From Cydia pomonella (Eukaryota > Arthropoda > Insecta > Lepidoptera > Tortricidae): a stretch of DNA of 64,000 bases. Under the pieces are notes generated by a model that saw only the letters and a list, made by a program, of their open reading frames with translations, ran no database searches and was not told the origin of the DNA. The stretch's first letter is position 1. Every line of letters starts with the position of its first letter. Positions 1 through 10,800 of this stretch are shown here, piece by piece. The DNA is taken from contig NC_084707.1 in NCBI RefSeq assembly GCF_033807575.1, positions 18,214,550 through 18,278,549 of the forward strand. Reading direction: 5' to 3'. The translations under genes were made by a program, and so were the position numbers.

Positions 1-110
1 CAAATATTCATGCTCATCACATAAATAAATGCCCGTATCAGGATTTGAACCTGGGACCATCGGCTTACAGCCGACTAGGCCAGACCGGTTCTCATGATTA
101 ACAGACAAAG
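1..110 (-). repeat. tRNA-derived SINE-like fragment, cut by window edge
   Basis: Read on the minus strand, the stretch around 35-105 resembles the 3' half of a tRNA, including a B-box-like GGTTCAAATCC. It is followed by a tail with ATTTATTTATGTGATGAGCA, which resembles tRNA-headed SINEs common in moths. No acceptor stem closes, so it is unlikely to be a functional tRNA gene. The tail runs off the left edge. Family membership is from memory of such SINEs, not from a search. Confidence 0.55.
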
Positions 111-502
111 ACATAAAAATACATAAAAAGTTAGAGCATTGATAAAGGGTTGTTGATAATTGGATGCTAAAAATACATGATTTATAGATGCATATTAGCG
201 CTAAATAATGAGTTGATCATCTCATTAACAAATACTTGGAATATAAAATGTAGATAAAGTCATGTTTGTCCATGGCTGAATGTTTTCAGATGCAGGCAGT
301 GGGTCAAGTTTGCTGGGAACGAAGACCTGATACATCTTTCCATAGAAAAGTTCCATTTATTGAAACATGTATGTGCAGATCAATTTGAAATAGAGCTTTT
401 AATAAATAAAAAAATAGCGAAGGATTTTATAATTACATTCTGAGTGTGACGAGGTATTGTAAAATAGAATCCTAGCGTAATGAGGGAATCAAGTGTTAAC
501 GC

Positions 503-631
503 CTAAGGGTGGTATTTTACCTATGCAATTTCTTTGTCCAACGTGTATTGCGTCTCACATTTTGCTTAATGAGAGAGCGAGACGCTATGACATTGGCCAA
601 GAAATTAGATAGGTGGAATACCACCCTAAGG
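503..631. mobile_element. Foldback MITE, about 130 bp
   Basis: The two ends are inverted copies: CCTAAGGGTGGTATT at the left and AATACCACCCTAAGG at the right. The similarity continues inward for about 50 bases with scattered mismatches, leaving almost no unpaired loop. It carries no coding capacity. The rest of 111-1609 is AT-rich and I recognise nothing else in it. Confidence 0.6.
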
Positions 632-1609
632 TGGAAATATATTTGCTACCACGTGATAAACGTTACGAACTGCTTTTCTCATCACTTATGAGGAAATTAT
701 TATGGTACAAATTTAATTTAACCTAAAAAGTATGCAAAAAGAGAAGTAAACGTGTTCTAGAACAGAAAATTGTCACTTTGATCCCTCCTAGTATGGAAAA
801 AAAGTGCTACTGTGATCCTTCCTAGTGGGGAAGAAAAATCTTCTTTCAAACAAGGTGTTGTAAAAAAAAATTCGGGTCCACATTAAACCCTACCGCGTAT
901 TAGTCCACTCATAGAACTATCCATTATATAACATACAACTTAAATGTGGACTCCATCCTAACCTGATTTCGAGTACAACATTTTTAAACAGGAGTCTATG
1001 TTTCAATCCTCCCCATTTTATCGATATCGATAAGAAACGCAAGCGTGTAGCTACACTATTTAAATCGCTTATGTTGGTACTATGGTTCTTTGTTGGTAAT
1101 GATTTGCGAAACAAACTGATTCCACTCGCTAGTATGGGAATCCCGTCTCTTAAAACGTAGGGATTATATGCTCTTTGATCAGCAATACCATAGCAAACAA
1201 AACAACACAACACATTACCATAGCGAAAAATGTCGCTGTCAACATTTTTTTCTCTATAATGCCAAAAATATCAAACATTTCACATTTTTGGCAATTAGAC
1301 AACGTATTTTTTACATTGCAAATATTGGTAACGATGTGCTGATATTCCGAGAAATCGAAAATGATTATCGGGAAGGGTGGATATAGTGCCAATTACATCC
1401 ACACTTTATCAGGCCTGATATCAGACTCGTTATCGGGCCCGAGCACGGACGTAGATAATAAGCTACAGTATGGCTACAGTACACTGGCCAAAAAGTGTGT
1501 CCACATGAGAAGTCAAACCAGAGCATTGCATTTCGTTCTAATTAGGGTGACCATACGTCATATTTATGTGGGATATTAGGATAAGTTGGAAATTTGGAAT
1601 GTATGCATT

Positions 1610-2523
1610 CTTTACCAGGTGCATGGTGGGCTGTGTGATGTGTTCGAGCTGCGCGTCCCACTCGGCGGCGACGGCGCGCGCCAGCGGCTCGCTGCTCACC
1701 GACAGCACGCTGCCGTTCGGCGTCTTCAGTCGCCGGTGGTCCAGCGTCACTTCCCACTTGCTGTCGCTCTGGACGATGCCAGTGTTGCGGTAAAACCTCT
1801 TGCGGGTCACTATAATGGCAAATCACCAATATAAAATCCAGGCCAAAATGTAACATGATGATGATGTAAACTGATGCAAATTTATTAAACTGATGCAAAT
1901 TTATTTAGTGATTGTCTATTATTAGTCTAATCTAGATTATATTATATTGGAAAGACATATAAAGTGTAAAAAAGTAAATGTTTAAAAATTCTAACCATAA
2001 TGTTGACGAGGGAAGAATTCGGTATTAAGACGCGCTCTAATTAAACTAGAGAATGACTGTGTTGTAAACGCCTGCATTTTCAAAATAACTTATTAATACT
2101 TTATGTGTAGAAATTATTTTAGTTGCATATTTATAAGAACACTTTTTTACTTGTAGCACAGACTCATAAGAGATACTGAAGAACGTAGTGACTATTTGCT
2201 TTTTGGAGATATTATGGCTATCTATAATACTAATCGTAGTGACAGTGACTTAACAAAGTGTTGCCAGGTGAGTGGAAGAGAATTATCATTGAGTGTCAAA
2301 ATTATCGTACCGATGAAGAAAATATCGTACGCCTATTAAAAAGGCACTACTCCCAAAATTTCTTGCAAAATAAGCTTACATGTCCAATGTATAATCAAAC
2401 AAAAACGCAATTTTCGTCTAAATTGCGCAAAAAAACAGTTTTATATTTGTGTATTGTTGTGATAGATCCAAACTGTTTACAGGAAATTTCGATATTGTTG
2501 AGGTAAACTAAGGAGCCGAACAC
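1610..2523 (-). repeat. Left arm of an inverted duplication containing an ATPAF2 exon
   Basis: This segment is the reverse complement of 20816-21726, with few substitutions and small indels. One visible indel is a 20-bp tandem duplication of AACTGATGCAAATTTATTAA near 1868-1907, present only in this arm. The arms are about 0.91 kb and lie 18.3 kb apart. On the exon side, similarity stops about 6 bases past the splice donor (GTAAAG is shared, then the two diverge). The other end fades near the CCGAACAC shared by both arms. The arm contains one ATPAF2 exon plus the intron upstream of it. Confidence 0.85.
1616..1809 (-). pseudogene. Orphan duplicate of an ATPAF2 exon
   Basis: This 194-bp exon copy encodes 64 complete codons with an amino-acid sequence identical to the exon at 21527-21720. 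I see one synonymous difference (GCG versus GCA in an Ala codon). The splice acceptor (TTATAG) and donor (GTAAAG) are kept. No other ATPAF2 exon follows on the minus strand between 1 and 1609, so this copy cannot make the protein from what is visible. The near-perfect identity argues for a recent duplication, or for an assembly or haplotype artefact, rather than an old paralogue. Confidence 0.75.
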
Positions 2524-2689
2524 TTGCATTTCATTTTTGGTCACACTTTTGAAGTTTGACAGTCGTTCTATACTATCCTATTTCTATGGACTTAGTTTAT
2601 AGTGTAGGTCGCCATGTTTCTGGCGTCTTAACGGACTCTCGGTCAATATGCTATACTTACATTATTGTTGAGTAGTGATTTTAAGCATA

Positions 2690-3060
2690 CAAGAAATTGT
2701 TTGACCCGTATGTTTTTATGTATGTATGTTTGTTTGTTACTTTTGTTTAGATTTTGGCTCGCGTTTGGCTAAATCGATTTTAAAGCGGTTTTCAGAGAGG
2801 TATGCGCTACATTTAGGAGAAGGGTTCAGTACTAGAACCGACTAAAAAAAGGAGCTCTCAGTTTGACCCCTATGTTTTTATGTATGTTTTTTCCTGATTT
2901 TCTTGCGTTTGGCTGAATCGATTTTCAAAGACGTATTTGATACACTTAGAATAGAAGAAGGTTTTAGTACTTAAACCGACTTCTAAAAAGGAGGTACTCT
3001 GTTAGATCCGTGTGTATCAAAGTGGCTACTTGAAGTTGGTTCCTTAAAACACATAGATGA
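2690..3060. repeat. Dispersed repeat, two diverged tandem units
   Basis: Two roughly 150-bp units follow each other. Each starts at TTTGACCC(C/G)TATGTTTTTATG, passes through GCGTTTGGCT(A/G)AATCGATTTT, and ends in an ACCGACT...AAAAAGGAG segment. The 'ACCGACTTC-AAAAAGGAGG' phrase is typical of a dispersed lepidopteran repeat, and a related end occurs near 36535. No ORF. Confidence 0.55.
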
Positions 3061-3924
3061 ATATTTTTTTATTATATAGTTACGCGCACAAAGACATTAT
3101 TTTGTATTGAGAAATTAATAAGTTATATAATGTTACAAAAGGTTTATTTCAATTGTTGTTAAAATACGTAAGTAAGTTACGTTATAAGGAAACTAGTGTG
3201 ATGTGAGAAGTAGACTGATTTAACTTAAAGGTTTAATTTTTTATTAAAGGTTTTTATGTTTTTTTTTAACAGAATGGTTCTGTGTTTTTTGTTATTTTTC
3301 ATAATTATAGCATTTTGTCAATTCCTAATATTTTATTTTATTTTTCAAAGATACACCTGATTTCATACAAAATGACACATATTCCCTACATTTATCATAT
3401 AATCTTAGTAGCATAAAAGCCGAGAGGCCATTATAATGCCCAAATAATTTGTAAAAAAAATATGCTTAAAGTATTCTTCTTACAGTCTATAATCAACTTT
3501 GTTCCAACGAAAATCTGACAAACTCATTTTAAACCTTAAAATAAGCAACAGAAGGTTCAAGACTCAACACTGATAGTGTTATAAAGGGCTTTTATGCGAG
3601 CGGACTCGTTTTTTATCCAGGACTTGACGTTGAAGGTGTTAAAAAGGACTCTCGCCTTTTATGCGAGCGTACTCATTTTATATCCAGGACTCGGGAGGAT
3701 AAAATTGAACCTTATCACCGAGCCTAAAAGATGTTCGTACCAGACTAGAGAAAACGGTCCACTTGAGATAGCAAAATCCGAGCCCTGTGTCTCACTCGCA
3801 CATGTTGCCAATGTTAAAAAGATACCATTGTGGCAGTAATAATATCAATATACTACTGAAATTAATGACCTTCTTATACTATTTTAGCGCTATATTCAAA
3901 TTACGGTTCTAATATCTTTTAAGT
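3061..3924. other. AT-rich spacer with a short tandem duplication
   Basis: No gene was recognised. Within 3585-3693 a segment of about 45 bases is repeated in tandem (TTTTATGCGAGCG(G/T)ACTC, then TTTTATATCCAGGACT or the close variant). The remainder is AT-rich without motifs I can name. Confidence 0.5.
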
Positions 3925-6704
3925 AATCCGCAAAATTTCCTGTGTTGCTCTACCTGCGTTCTTGTCCTCGGTGCGTGGTGCTCAGAGCCTTATAGGTAGG
4001 GAATGCTAACCGGTTAACCGGTTAACCGGTTACCCGGTAATTTGACCAATATTACAGTCGGTAAAATACCGGTAATATCCAGCCGTAACCGGGAATTTAC
4101 CGAACGTTGTATAGGCAAATAAAAATGTAAAAACCTGTTGAATTAGCCCATCTATGTCTTCGTACTTACAAAAAAAAAAAACAATTACTACGGTTTACGA
4201 TTACGAAGAGACACTTAAAATACTTACTTTTCTGCATCTTATGATTTCGTCGGAGTAGGAACTATTTAGGAAGCAATGTTTTTGAGTGGTCGCTAATCCC
4301 TCGCCCTTTCCCTTCTCGCCACCCCTACCCGACCCGCCTTACTATGTTCAGTGTCCTTTGTTTTAGTCTGTAGTGTCCGACAAGTGTAGAATGCGAAAGA
4401 ACATTTTCTACCGCTGGTTACTTGTGTTCAAGATATCGTTCACGAATGTCTAAGCAACGTTCTAATTAATCGCCTAGATATTTAACAAACGCAATTATTT
4501 TATATATAATTAACAGAATGATCTGATGATGACATGTTCCTGATTCCAACTCCTATCTTAAGAGCCCGGTAACGATTTTAGAGCAAAAATTTTAAATTGA
4601 TAGATTTAGTCGTTGGAATTGTACACCTTTTGTTACGTAATATCTAAATAACAAGTATTGATTTCTATTAGCACGTTTTTTCATCTTGCCTTTTAATAAT
4701 GAGGTCGCAAGCGTGCGTCCCCGGTAATAGGTAACGAGAAGGGATAGTTTTTAAAAATTCATATAAATTATGGTAGTAAATTATACAAAATGATGTATAA
4801 GAACAGTTTCAGCAAATGTTGTAGATTGTTTAAGTATCAAAATTACGTTGAAATTAAGTCAATTTTCAGAGAAATTGTCACTTGTTTTGAAGTAATTTCT
4901 GGAGAAAATTGATTTCGTCTAACTTTCATTTACACTACTTCAAATGTATAGTAACAAAAATGTAGTTTATTAAAGTTGAAGTACAGGATATGTGTAATAC
5001 AAAATTACCATTTTTAGCAGTCCAAACTTAACGAACTTTACAAATAAGATCGACAAAATCACTGCATTTCGCGCGTTTACCTAAACGTTCATCAGAAAAA
5101 AAAACATTACTAATTACGTGAGTCTGTTTAAAAAAATATATTTATTCTATTGAAAGATAACAAGACGTGCTAAAAGAAACCAATACTTGTCATTTTTAAT
5201 AGTTAACAAAAGGTGTACAATTTCATGCGCTTAATCTATCAATTTGACATTTTTGCGTCTAAAATCGATAACGGCCTCTTAAAGTGCAATTTTAAAGTAA
5301 ATTCTTGCTGTTAAATTTTTTTTTCTTATATTTACTAGATTTTAATGAATGTTGATTACGGTTTCAGTTACTTTAATAACAATATTAAATTGATAGATGT
5401 GTAAATGCAAACTTGTATGACATTTAAATGACGACTGTCACTCTTTAGTTATAATATTGTTACCCTTTGATTACTGCTATTTTTAAAGAATTAAAAAAGT
5501 TTGATGTTGCTTATTTAATGTACAAGTTCATTTCGCTTTGAAATGATACATGTTTGATTTTTTATTTAATATGATTAGTAAATATATCTTGTTTAATGTT
5601 TATGGTTTATTTTCATTATTTTGTTTTCTCGATGTTTCTATAACGTGCTGTTGATTACTTTTAAAGGTTACTGACGAAAATAATGCAAAATCAATGTTTT
5701 TTATTTCATAAACGTATAACCGGTAATTTACCGGTTAACCGGTTAGTGGGACCTCGCATCGGTAAATTACCGGTAATGAAAAACGCCCGGTTATTGCATT
5801 CCCTACTTATAGGGAAAACATTAGATTCTTCCATTGGATCCATGGAGGCCGCACATTGCTCCGAGGCCAAGAACGTTTGGTCTATAACCTGCCCCAACAC
5901 GGATCCGCCTGCCAATCCTTGCTCGCAGAAGCAATGGGACGAGCCTCTCTGTCAACTAGTACGAAAAAACCTTTTAGATACGTCAACTAGTTCGACAGAC
6001 CGAGCTCGTCTTCTTGCGACTGCGGAGTGGGAGTCGGGTCTGTGGCTGCAGGCATTACCCTCTCTAAATATTGGCACTTTTTTGGATGACACTACCTTCC
6101 GCCTGGCAGCTAGCTTACGTTTAGGGGCATCAACTAACCAACCACATCGCTGTCAATGCGGCGCCATGGTGGACATCCTAGGCCACCATGGCCTCTCGTG
6201 CGTCCTGGAAGAATCCCCCGCCACACCAGTATCAATGATGTTATCCGTCGGGCCCTTGTTAGTGCCAGAGTGCCGGCAGTACTTGAGCCCAGCGGTCTAG
6301 CCAGGGACGATGGCAAGCGACCCGACGGAATGACACTGGTGCCTTGGAGCATGGATCGGCCGCTAGTTTGGGACGCTACATGCGTTGATACCCTGGCACC
6401 GTCCCATGTCCCGAGCATCAAAGTTACCGCTGGCGCTGCGGCATCCTCGGCCGAAAGCCTCAAGCGCCGCAAATATTCAGCACTAGGAAGCAGCTACATG
6501 TTTGCGGCGTTTGGCGTTGAAACCTTGGGGCCATGGGAGCCAAGTGCGCGTCGGCTTTTTAAAGATTTGTCGGCGCGCCTAATAGAGGCCTCGGGGCTCG
6601 ACCAGAGGGCTGGCCACTATTTCGTACAGCGTATAAGTATCGCCATACAGCGGGGAAATAGAAATACGGCCAGCCTTCTAGGCACCTTGCCTATAAGTTG
6701 TTAG
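3925..6704 (+). pseudogene. Decayed retroelement ORF (C-terminal part), split by an inserted DNA element
   Basis: Coding sequence is visible at about 3925-3996 and resumes at 5814-6704 once the element at 3997-5805 is ignored. The reading frame runs straight across the empty site. The downstream part has a zinc-binding-like CxCGxxVxxxGxHGLSC block near 6150-6200. After a frameshift around 6195-6210 comes the block KRPDGMTLVPW...LVWDATCVDT. This arrangement recurs at the C-terminus of proteins from mobile elements in arthropods; the PDG...W...DAT pattern suggests a restriction-like endonuclease fold, which is inference. No reverse-transcriptase core is present. The ORF ends at 6704. The host element is non-functional. 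Confidence 0.55.
3997..5805. mobile_element. Non-autonomous hAT-like element, 1.81 kb
   Basis: The termini are TAGGGAATGC (3997) and GCATTCCCTA (ending 5805), perfect inverted repeats of 10 bp. They are flanked by the 8-bp direct repeat CTTATAGG at 3989-3996 and 5806-5813. An 8-bp duplication is the hAT hallmark. Just inside both ends sit runs of the palindrome ACCGGTTAACCGGT (three overlapping copies at the left near 4008-4036, several near 5718-5780), plausible transposase-binding sites. The interior is AT-rich with no transposase ORF, so it must have been moved in trans. Confidence 0.75.
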
Positions 6705-7417
6705 AAAGTTTTATTTCTTTGTTTTTGGATATTAAATGTACCACAACATTATGTATTTGTAAATAATGGGGTTGTTTCCAATTTTTTGAAATGCTTGTAA
6801 TACGTTCTATATTAACTAAACGTTGCCCTAAAATTCAACTTTTACCCTAAAAACGGCTTTAAATATGTTAAATTAACAAAATATATTTTGACACATGCTT
6901 TCGCGCCCAAAACGCTCTTTGAAAATTGTGTGACGTCACAGTTTACGGTTTGACACATAACTATAACATGTACATACACACGTAATACCAAGGCCCCCCG
7001 TTTAGCCATTTAGGTGGTGGGCAAGCTGTATATGCGTGCGTGTGGGTTTTTAACCAACTAATAAAATATGTTTTCTGCAATAATTGAATTATTTTATTAT
7101 ATTCTAAAGTATTCATTATCAAGGCCTGTCGACTTCCTTAGAAAGACATGACGCTTCATAATTGCGCATGTGTGGTCTGACCTCCTGGAAATAGATACCA
7201 GTTATAAATATAAAAATATTTTGTTACAGCAACATTGCTCCTATCTGACTTTGTCTATTCAACTTTGGGAACAAATAAAATCATTTTTATCAAATATTTT
7301 GATTTATGTCACACTACCATATGTAAATTATTATTATTTTATATAAATTATTACATATTTCAGTTTGTCTTTGTCTATGTTCATAAAATCTATGGAGGTC
7401 AGAGGCACATATAATTA
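6705..7417. other. AT-rich spacer
   Basis: No gene or repeat termini were recognised with confidence. Near 7370-7412 there is a short stretch (TTTGTCTATGTTC...TATGGAGG) that matches, inverted, the sequence on the far side of the Copia pair at about 16540-16590. Confidence 0.4.
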
Positions 7418-7502
7418 TGTTGGAAAGTGCTGGCTGTTCATATTGTCTATGATCGCGGGAATATTTGAATTTGTTTTCTTGACATGGTTTTCTATTTCGA
7501 TG
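7418..7502 (+). repeat. 5' LTR of Copia B, left part
   Basis: First 85 bp of the 189-bp LTR, starting TGTTGGAAAGTGC. It is interrupted at CGATG, the 5-bp target duplicated by the insertion of Copia A. Confidence 0.9.
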
Positions 7503-7740
7503 TGTGAGAACTTCGCTCACCTGTAGACTAATCTCAGGAAAACACTATATATATTTAAACACTTTAATTACTATTACATAACTCAAATAACACAATAAAT
7601 AAATCTCAATACAAAAATCAGCCTCCGCTGACAATTATAATTTTTGCTCGACAGAGAACCGTCACATTCCATTCAAAACATCCCTCAAGATTCAAACCAG
7701 CCAGTCTGTCAACAATTGTCCAATCCTCTTTGCTCTAACA
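7503..7740 (-). repeat. 3' LTR of Copia A
   Basis: 238-bp LTR, base-for-base identical by eye to 12016-12253. On the minus strand it begins TGTTAGAGCAAAG and ends CTCACA. Identical LTRs imply little time since insertion. Confidence 0.92.
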
Positions 7741-7823
7741 CTCCTCCTCAATTGTTTTCCCTCAGACATTCTATCCTCATCCAAACTCTCCTGGTTCCTT
7801 TCACTCTCACTAACGAACAGCCT

Positions 7824-10800
7824 TCAACACACACCCATCTCTCTACGACAAAACTCATGCTTCTCTCTAACAACGGCTTTTGTCAAGACATCAGCAACCA
7901 TTCGCTTCGTTTCTAAGTATGCCAGCGAAATTGCACCATTTTCGATTGCTTCTCTTATAAAATGGTAGCGAACATCAACATGCTTAGTCTGCTGATGTTG
8001 CACTGGGTTTTGTGCAATTGCCATAGCGGATTGGCTGTCCGTGTGTATTGTTATGGGAGACTCCTCCTTTCCCATAATTTCCATAAGGAACCTTTTAAGA
8101 AATATGGCTTCTTTGGCAGCTTCCGATAGGCTCATATATTCAGCCTCGGCTGTTGACAAAGCTATACTTCTTTGTTTTGTACTTTGCCATGAAATAGCTC
8201 CCTTTGCCATCGTGAAGACGTTGCCAGAATATGATCTTCTGTCAACTAAGTTTCCACCATGATCAGCATCGGCAAATCCTTGTATACATCCGTATGTCTC
8301 CTTGGAGTACTTGAGTCCCATGCTCTTTGTACCTTTAAGATACCTTAAGATTCTCTTAGTAGCAGTCCAGTGAACTTCCTCATAGCAGTTACAGAACTGA
8401 CTCATAAAATTTACTGAGTGTGCTATGTCCGGTCTGGAACACACAGCTATATACATCAGTGATCCTATCAGCTCTCTGTAGGGTATACTTTTATCAGGTG
8501 TATATGGCTCTTGTGGTTTCTGGAAACGTTGGCCTGGAACTCCTGGTGTACTGACTGGTTTACAGTTCTCCATTTTAAACCTGCGAAGGACTTTGTCAAT
8601 GTATTCCTCTTGATCAATTTGGATAAGTCCGTTTTCTTGTTTTATCCGCATTCCAAGAAACAGTTCGGCCTTTCCTAAATCCTTCATCTCAAACTTTGCT
8701 TTTAGTTCTTCTTTAACCTTTTTCATCTCATTTTCGTTGTTATAGAGTAACAAAATGTCATCTACATAAACAGCGAGGATTATCATGTCCTTATCTGTTT
8801 TTCTCATATAGACACACGATTCGTTCTTGCATCGTTTGAAGTTTAGGCTCTCCAGCTCAGTGTGTAACTTCAAGTTCCAAGATCGTGGTGCTTGCTTAAG
8901 TCCATATAGAGACTTCTGGATAAGACACACGTAGTCTTCCTTCCCTTTCTCCTCAAAGTGTGGTGGTTGACGCATGAAGACTCTCTCATTAAGACTTCCA
9001 TTAAGAAACGCAGTTTTTACGTCCATGTGATCAATCTGTAGACCGAGATTAGCTGCTAAGGCTAGGAGAAGTCTCATTGAACTGTGTCGCACTACCGGTG
9101 AGAAAGTCTCATCGTAATCTATGCCTTTTCTCTGGCTAAAGCCGCGTGCCACTAAGCGAGCTTTGTAACGAGTTTTATTCCCCACCTCCTTTTTGATTCT
9201 AAATATCCATTTGGAATCAACAACGTTGCTTGCTTGTTCAGGCTTTACTAGAGTCCACGTTCCGTTTGTCTTCAGTGCGTCTAGCTCCTCCTTAATCGCG
9301 TCTCTCCACTGTTGAGCATCCTTCCTGGATAATGCCTCTTGCACTGTAAGCGGATCATCAAACTCTGATGTCGCTTGGTAGGTTATGTAATCAGGTAACT
9401 GAACAGGTTTTCTGTCCCTGAGTGGATATCTCCTTTCTTCCACTAAAGGTTCAACAGGAGTGTCTCTATTCTCTTCAGCTGGTAAAATATCTACTGGTGT
9501 ATCTCTATTTTCTCCATCTGGTCTCTCTTCAGACGAAGCCCAGTTTTCTTCACCATCGGATATTTCAGCATGAGCATCATGATCTCCATCATTTGATTCC
9601 AGGTTCTCTACCTGAATTCTCCGCTCTTGCTGAACATTTTCTCTTGGCTGTAGAGTTCCCCGTTGCTGAACATTATCTCTTTGCTTTGGAGCTACGTCTT
9701 GCTGTACATTCTCTTCTAGGTTGATAGTAACGTGCTGCTTCTTCTCAGGATCATAAGCCCTTGTGCCTCCTTCATATTTTTGGTTCTCAAAAAATATTAC
9801 ATCTCGGGCTCTATGCAGCTCTCCGTTTGAAGGATCTATCAGCCTGTACCCTTTTGACTCTTCGCAATATCCTACAAATACCAGCTCTCTGCTTTTCGGA
9901 TCCCACTTGGTTCTCTTTTGATCTGGTATGTGCATATATGCCTTGCATCCAAAAACCTTAAGATGACGTAAGTCTGTCTTTCGTCCAGTCCACATCTCTT
10001 CTGGCGTCATCTTCTTTACAGCTATTGTGGGACTTCTATTTTTCAAGTATACAGCGGTATTGACTGCTTCAGCCCAAAAACTGACGGGAAGTCCTGCCTC
10101 TTGTAACATTGCTCTGCTCTTTTCGGCAATCGTGCGATTTGCACGTTCGGCTACACCATTTTGTTCAGGCGTGTATGTTATGGTGAGCTGGTGCCTAATG
10201 CCATGTTCTTTGAGAAAGGCATCTACTCTTTTATTTACATATTCAGTTCCATTGTCAGTTCTTATTACTTTCACCTTTTTTCCTGTTTGCCTCTCTGCTA
10301 AATTTATAAACTCTTTTATTTTTTCAAACGCTTCACTTTTGGCCTCAAGAAAATATACAAAAGTTTTTCGCGAGTAGTCGTCGATAAAAGTTATATAGTA
10401 TCTATGACCTCCAATAGACTTACCACTCATTGGCCCGCTAATATCCGAATGAATTAGCTCGAGGAGCTCTCCAGCTCTCGTAGCCTGGTTACGTTTAAAT
10501 GGTTGCCTAGTCTGCTTGCCCATCAAGCAGGCTACGCAGTCCATTTTGGAGTTAATAATGTTATCAAAACTTACCCCTGTTGCCATTTTGTCTCTCAATA
10601 AAGTCAGGTTACGTACACTCAAGTGTGCCGTCCTTTTATGCCAAAGCTCCATCTCGCTTCCAATTGTAGACGCCAGTGCAACTGCCTCTGAGGAACATTT
10701 TAGTTTATAAATTCCTCTATCATGCTTCCCAGTTACACATGGGTTCCCTTTTATAGAACATTCATCAGCATTGTAAATTTCGCAACCCTTTTTATTAAAA

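Noticed and set aside
1361..1579. Small overlapping ORFs in 900-1600
   Set aside because: No motif, no codon bias, overlapping on both strands; consistent with chance in AT-rich DNA.
2258..2506. 82-codon ORF present in both arms of the inverted duplication (also 20843-21091)
   Set aside because: It lies in ATPAF2 intron/upstream sequence, starts at a non-ATG codon, and the differences between the copies are amino-acid changing. It matches no known protein; shared only because the DNA was duplicated.
9422..9724. 100-codon plus-strand ORF opposite Copia A
   Set aside because: Shadow of the strong minus-strand gag-pol frame, with no independent start context or motifs.
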